This document shows positions 58,801 through 64,000 of a stretch of 64,000 nucleotides of DNA, in pieces. The notes under the pieces are model-generated. The model searched no databases. It was not told the DNA's origin and saw only the letters and a program-made list of their open reading frames with translations. The stretch is from the NCBI RefSeq assembly GCF_030272615.1, contig NC_081414.1, positions 304,874,164 to 304,938,163 of the forward strand, written 5' to 3'. Source of the DNA: Cryptomeria japonica. Taxonomy: Eukaryota > Streptophyta > Pinopsida > Cupressales > Cupressaceae. The position numbers and the translations under genes were made by a program. Every line of letters starts with the position of its first letter. Within the stretch, counting starts at the first letter, position 1.

Positions 58801-60427
58801 TGTAGTCTGTACGAACAACCGAGCATTGAGTTATCTAAACTCACAAGATAAACTCAGTCATAAACACATGAAATAGGTGGAGTACATGCAGGCCTACACA
58901 TTCACCATTAAGCACAAGAAAGGGCAGTTAAACCGGGTTGCTGATGCATTAAGTAGGAGACTTTTGACAGTCCAAGAAATCCAATTGAGGAGCATAGGAG
59001 TTGAGAGTTTTAGAGGCTTATACCCGAAGGATGAAGACTTCTCAAATGCCTACAAGGTGTGTAAGGAGTATCAAAATCACTTCCATAGTGAGTATTCTGA
59101 TTTTACTTTGCAAAATGGACTATTGTTTAGAGGTGGGCAACTTTGTATGCCTAGAGGCTCAATGAGAGAAAATCTCATACAAGAGAAGCATCATGGCAGC
59201 CTTAGTGGACATTTTGGATTCAATAAGACTCAAGATTTGGTTAAGAGATATTACAATTGTCCAAGGATGAATCAAGATGTGAAAAAGTATGTGGAGACTT
59301 GCATAGTTTGCCAAAAGGCCAAAGGTAATTCTACAAATGTCGGTTTATACCAACCTCTTCCCATACCAAATAGACCTTGGGAGTGCATTAGTATGGACTT
59401 TGTAATAGGTTTACCAAGGACAAAGCAGGGATTTGACAACATTTATGTCATTGTGGAAAGATTTAGCAAAATGGCTCACTTTGTGCCTTGCAAGACTACT
59501 CATGATGCATGCCAAATAGCTCATTTATTCTTCAAAGAGGTAGTAAGGATATATGGTTTACCCATGAGCATTGTTTCAGATAGGGACTCAAAGTTCATGA
59601 GTCATTTTTGGAAGACACTTTGGCAAAATCTTGGCACCAACCTCTCTTTTGGATCAGCCTACCTTCCTCAAATAGATGGACAAACCGAAGTGGTAAATAG
59701 GAGTTTAGGGAACTTGTTAAGGTGCCTTACCAAAGAGTATTGTCAGACATGAGATCAAGTACTTTCACAAGCTGTATATGCATACAATGACACCATGAAT
59801 AGGACTACCGACAAGAGCCCTTTTGAAGTGGTCTATGGTGTGCACCCAAGAGGTATTTTGGAGTTGAGAGACTTAGGTAGTGTAGCAGCAAGAAGTGGAT
59901 ATGCAGAAGACTTTGCTCAATCAATGAAGGAGGTACATGAATCAGTCAAGCAAGCATTGATGGAGAACACAAACAAACTCAAACAAAAAGTTGACAAAAG
60001 AAGGAAGAACCTACAATTTCAAGTGGGAAATCTTGTCATGGTACACCTAAACAAAGCAAGGCTACAACAAGGAGTGCCTAGCAAGTTGCAAATGAGAAGG
60101 TTAGGTCCATGTGCCATTCTAGCTAAGTATGGAGAAAATGCATACAAGGTGGACCTACCTAGTGACATAGGATTGTCACCGGTTTTTAACATAGCAGACT
60201 TAGTTGCCTACAAGGGACCAATTCAAGGTTCAAATTGCAGTCACTCAGAGGTATCAGATGATGTGAACAACCTTCAGTTACCAGCCAAATCAAATCCAAA
60301 GGCCGAGAAGGTGTTGAGTTCAAGGCATCAAACCTATTGGGAGCACCTAATCAAATGGAAGGGTATGGATGATGCTGAAGCTACATGGGTGCTTGAGACA
60401 GAGTTTAAGAAGCTAGGAATTGATTAG
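55845..60427 (+). pseudogene. E4 chromovirus gag-pol with multiple stops
   Basis: Order of parts: coiled-coil gag N-terminus (about 55870-56030), gag core (56034-56640), Arg/Gly-rich tail, CX2CX4HX4C knuckle CYHCNQLGHPTYRC (56865-56906), protease (57108-57400), reverse transcriptase with YLDD (about 58176), RNase H (58600-58870), integrase HHCC zinc finger (59190-59320) and D,D,E core (59380-59700), and a C-terminal chromodomain (about 60320-60425). Stops lie near 56031, 56229, 56829, 57048, 58434, 58874 and 59750, with a frameshift near 58515. The protease DSG is YSG and the RNase H TDN is TNN. RSFHGLA wording, the chromodomain and the tRNA-Met primer site fit a chromovirus, perhaps Galadriel/Tcn1-like. 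It is inactive. Confidence 0.93.
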
Positions 60428-60474
60428 AATCTGATTCCTAAGGAGGTGACATGATTTTCTTTTGTTTGTGAGAA

Positions 60475-61739
60475 TGGTGCATGAGCACCTAGTATTTAGG
60501 CTAGTAGTCTTTCTCAATTTTGGCTTGTACTGACCCTAGCCAAGTCAGGTAGTGAATAAGGACTCCAGGAGGGTCCAAGAGTGAGTGTGATGAGTCAATG
60601 TAGGCCTAGTAGAGTTAGTTTCTTCCTAGGTTTGCATTTTGTGCATAAATAGTGGTTTGAGTAGGTAGTTGACCTTCTTGATGGTCAAAAGTGTCAAAAC
60701 TTGGTATAGGCATTAGGGAGGGTTAAATTGGTCTTAGACATGTTTTAAAAGTCATGAGTGATGACTTAGAGTAGGTCTCATAGGTTGAGAAGGCCAAAAG
60801 TGCAAAGTTGCAAAAAGTTGTCATGACAACTTTTGAAAGTTGTCATGACAACTTTTGTCCTAAATTGGTTAGCGATGGAGTTAGGGATGGCCCAAAACCC
60901 TAGAAGGACTCCAAACATGGAGAATAATATAATAACCCTCTCTTGTATGGTTACCAAGGTTAGAGTCTTTGCTTTGTAAGTTCAACAATCTGAAACTACT
61001 CATTTTCAGACTAGTTGGCATCATTTTGGCTTGTTTTACTCATTTTGTGAATGCAAATGGATTGAATCCATTGATCCAGAAATGGATTGAGTTTCTTTGG
61101 TGTTTTATAGAGTTGTTAGTTCCATTTCAAGCTTTGTAGATAGTTTGTATTAGTGTTTTCTTGTTTTGGTTTGCAAACAACTAGTTTTGGCTTGTATATA
61201 GCAATTTTATGTAAAATGGTTGCCCCATGAATTCCACACGTGCTACATCACGACCTATTGGGAAATGAAGAGAAACCACTTGTACAATGTACATATGCAG
61301 GGACAAGTGCTGGAGATGACATTTAATATGACTGTCACCTTGTTCTAGGCGAGTCCAGGAGAAACCCAGCTAGAGGAGACAGGGTGAAATTGAAGTGCAA
61401 AGTGCAGGGGTGAATACCACACCACCATCTAATATTTTGGAGGGATCCATGAAGTTAGTATAGAGTTTCCAATGCAAGGGGAAGCCTTGAAAAATTCATT
61501 TGTTTCCCAAACACCAACTTGACTAGTCACTGCCGGTTAGAAGGCTTAGAAACCCTTCAAAACCCTCATTTTGGGGTTAGAACATTGTACGATGGAGTAA
61601 GGAACCAAAACCACAAAAATCACTTGAGGTTAGATGAGTAATTGAATAAAATACAAACTTCCTATGGGGTCTTTTGGACCGTTTTCCTCCAAGCCCTAGA
61701 AAACCGGATTTTGGAGGTCTAATTGGGGCTCTTTCCTTG
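60475..61739 (+). mobile_element. E4 3' LTR, interrupted by E5
   Basis: It starts TGGTGCATGAGCACC after the coding region and follows the 5' LTR to CTTTCCTTG, where E5 begins. It contains a small local duplication of a TTGTCATGACAACTTTT palindrome (about 60815-60858) that the 5' LTR has only once. The rest of this LTR must lie beyond E5. Confidence 0.9.
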
Positions 61740-61922
61740 TGTAGCGTCCTAAAATTGTGACACTTGCAATTTCGACTGCATTTCGATCTTCACGATGGCG
61801 ACGCAACACGGAACCTGAATGGAAACCCCGAAACTTGTCCACGACACCAAAAACTGCATTTTCTTGCACCCTGGCCTGAACCTCCTTTGCACCCTGCTGT
61901 CCCGGGAGGTGGGACCAGACCC

Positions 61923-61955
61923 CCAGGACCAGGGCGCCCAGCGCCCTGGTCCCTG
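61923..61955. repeat. GC-rich hairpin in the E5 LTR
   Basis: CCAGGACCAGGGCGC, a 3-base loop, then GCGCCCTGGTCCCTGG: a stem of about 15 pairs with one bulge. The second promoter copy has a longer, rearranged version at 62325-62387. Confidence 0.85.
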
Positions 61956-62997
61956 GGTCCTATTTTGGGCCCGGTCTCTTTTGGACTTCGGGTCTTTATG
62001 TTTGCAAATTGGAAAATTATCTTTCCTGGTCGGCCTAAGGTCAGGAAAATCAGTCTATCAGCCCTAAATGACAAGTATATAAACTCCATTTTTCTCTCCC
62101 ATTTGGGTAGAGGAAATGTAAGAAGGTCATATGTGTACAAGTGTGGAAACTATACTCAAACATTCAAGCATTCAAGCATTCCTTCAAGCAATTTCGGTCT
62201 TCACGATGGCGACGCAACACGGAACCTGAATGGAGACCCCGAAACTTGTCCACGACACCAAAAACTGCATTTTCTTGCACCCTGGCCTGAACCTCCTTTG
62301 CACCCTGCTGTCCCGGGAGGTGGGACTAGAGCGCCCAGTGCCCTGGTCCCCCAGGACCATGGCGCCTAGTGCCCTGGTCCCTGGGTCCTATTTTGGGCCC
62401 GGTCTCTTTTGGACTTCAGGTCTTTATGTTTGCAAATTGGAAAATTATCTTTCCTGGTCGGCCTAAGGTCAGGAAAATCAGTCTATCAGCCCTAAATGAC
62501 AAGTATATAAACTCCATTTTTCTCTCCCATTTGGGTAGAGGAAATGTAAGAAGGTCATATGTGTACAAGCGTGGAAACTATACTCAAGCATTCAAGCATT
62601 CAAGCATTCCTTCAAGCAATTGATCATTTCAAGTCTCCATTCAAGGCTAAGTGTTGCATTCAAGACAAGGATTGAACCATTGAAGAGGAGATCACTTACA
62701 ACATACTACTACAACATACAACATACAACATCTATACCTTCGCACATAAGGATACAAACATCCTTACAACAAGGTATTAGTACTTGTTTTACATTACAGA
62801 CATTTACATTTACAACATTGCTCATTTCTTGGTTAATTCGAAAACCGGGGTTTGACCTAAAGGCAAACCCCTAATCCCTAACCCCCCAATCGTCTTCGCT
62901 TTTCTGTGTGTAGGTTGCAGGTACACGGCTGAAATTGAAGATCTGGAATCCTTGTGCAGAGACGAACAGATCCCCCTTCGTTTCGCGGATTTTTTGG

Positions 62998-63027
62998 AGG
63001 ACCGTGGCGCTCGGGCGCCATCGTCCT
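62998..63027. repeat. hairpin in the E5 LTR, with a related copy at 63803-63833
   Basis: GGAC, a 2-base mismatch, TGGCGC, a short loop, GCGCCA, a 2-base mismatch, GTCC. A decayed copy (GGACCGTGTGCACTCC...GCGCCATCGTCC) lies about 805 bases on, in the leader after the primer site. Confidence 0.7.
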
Positions 63028-63405
63028 GGCAACTTTCGCTCAAATTTGCAGGACAGCGCCGTATCGACATTTTACTACTAATTCTAGGTCCGCAGCTTCA
63101 TACTGTATTCCTATCTCAGTTTATAAGCGAATCTTTCTCACTTTCTATGCATTCCTAGCTTAATTCTTCTATGCACATTCTTTACAAAAGAGGGTAGCCT
63201 TGCTGTCATAACCCTTGAAACGCATTTAGCATCCAATCTTGCATTGCGTGGGATTGGATCTTGTGGGTTTCAACCCCTCTTTTGAATGTAAAGTCTCTCC
63301 CTTAAGTGAAAACCATCAACCCTAGTGAATCTCCCTTCTCTCTCCTTGGAGTTGGAAGAGGGGAGAGCAACTAGGGTTCGATCGCGATTTTTCCGCTTTA
63401 CATTT

Positions 63406-63423
63406 TGGTGAACCCGACGTGAA
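63406..63423 (+). promoter_or_regulatory. E5 primer-binding site
   Basis: TGGTGAACCCGACGTGAA begins 3 bases after the LTR end. It starts with TGG (pairing with a tRNA CCA end) and resembles primer sites of plant gypsy elements that use a tRNA other than tRNA-iMet; the tRNA species was not determined. Confidence 0.7.
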
Positions 63424-64000
63424 CATCCTTTCTGATTATTCATAGTTAGATCTGAAAATTGGATTCCTTGATTACATTTCCATGTTTGATCTTTTGCAAA
63501 ATTTTAGAGGTTAATTGCATAAAAACCCTAAATTTTCTTTTTAAGTAATTAAACTTGTGAAATGTTTAATTATTGATGCTTGTTTCAGATCTGCCCTTCT
63601 ATTACAAATTATCAATTCATATTTGTGCTTTGATTTTGAAAATTAAGTGGTTAAGTGTCAAAACCCTGATTTTTGAAACCCTCTTGATTCAACCTTTGAC
63701 TGATAATTTCACTAATCAAAACATTTCCAAATCAGTTGTAACTTTGGATTCCACAATAAAATCACAATATCTTTCATCCCTGAAAATTTGGAAAAAAGTT
63801 GCGAGGACCGTGTGCACTCCGAGCGCCATCGTCCCCGACATTTTTTCCGAAATTTCGGGAGCTAGATCTTACTGTATTTTCCTGCTAAAATCCAGAATTT
63901 TGGCTGATTTTATCAATTATAACACTTTCAAAATTACAGTCAAAGTTGGTCTTGTGATTGCTTGGATTAAGGCTTCTAAACATTCAAAAATTGTTGAAAT
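63424..64000 (+). mobile_element. E5 leader, runs off the window
   Basis: Non-coding sequence between primer site and a gag expected beyond 64000. It contains the second GGACCG...CGTCC hairpin copy and a small TTTCCGAAATTTCGGGA palindrome near 63846. Confidence 0.6.

Larger units (their letters stand above)
61740..63402 (+). mobile_element. E5 5' LTR with duplicated promoter block
   Basis: It starts TGTAGCGTCC at 61740 (inserted after CCTTG in the E4 LTR) and ends CGCTTTACA at 63402, 1,663 bases. A block of about 411-430 bases is tandemly duplicated (61781-62191 and 62192-62622). Each copy has a GC-rich hairpin and a TATATAA box (62076 and 62504), so the LTR has two promoters. The copies are nearly identical apart from an insertion near 62340, so the duplication is young. 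The ORFs through it (for example 61764-62369) only reflect the repeat. Confidence 0.82.

Noticed and set aside
61764-62623. ORFs of up to 201 codons in the E5 LTR
   Set aside because: They duplicate with the promoter block, overlap TATA boxes and hairpins, and resemble no protein.

Overview
The window looks like nuclear DNA of a seed plant with a very large, repeat-choked genome, most likely a conifer. The reasons are one four-exon gene fragment stretched over 16 kb by giant introns, deep nesting of old LTR retrotransposons, hAT and LINE debris inside the introns, and almost no other coding sequence. The species cannot be named from the sequence alone. I found no bacterial gene, CRISPR array, rRNA gene or canonical tRNA gene.

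Layout. 1-4.1 kb: a tRNA-like pol III unit, then the left half of a decayed Ty1/copia element on the minus strand (LTR, tRNA-Met primer site, gag, protease start) with a hAT fragment inside its gag. 5.4-29.9 kb: four units (E0 5379-9510, E1 10778-17226, E2 17777-25320, E3 26583-29853) of a retroelement superfamily. Each unit starts TGTTGTGA, ends TCAACA and is flanked by a 5-bp direct repeat: perfect for E2, 4/5 for E0 and E1, 3/5 for E3. None carries gag-pol or a second LTR, so they are best read as giant solo LTRs of 3.3-7.5 kb. E1 and E2 each encode a homologous protein of about 1,070-1,085 residues that I cannot assign to a family. It sits behind its own TATA box and behind an array of hairpin-forming repeats. 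A second TATA box lies about 0.8-0.9 kb before the 3' end of every unit, next to a palindromic telobox. The arrays have a period of exactly 84 bp (E1), about 85 bp (E3), or about 167/177 bp (E0, E2).

29.9-32.5 kb: old repeat sequence. 32.5-49.0 kb: the only recognisable host gene, the last four exons of an alpha/beta-hydrolase methylesterase (MES11-like), plus strand, with introns of 5.9, 0.18 and 9.2 kb. Intron 1 holds a non-autonomous hAT element with an 8-bp target duplication. Intron 3 holds a LINE RNase H relic, a duplicated segment and a broken hAT transposase. The exon for the N-terminus was not found and may lie outside the window.

49-64 kb: gene-poor DNA with a short Penelope/hammerhead-like motif, then a three-level nest. 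A minus-strand chromovirus (LTR, chromodomain and integrase end) is cut by a plus-strand chromovirus E4 (54175 onward; gag-pol with many stops). The 3' LTR of E4 is cut in turn by another LTR element E5 (61740 onward), whose LTR carries a tandemly duplicated promoter block, followed by a primer site and a leader that runs off the window.
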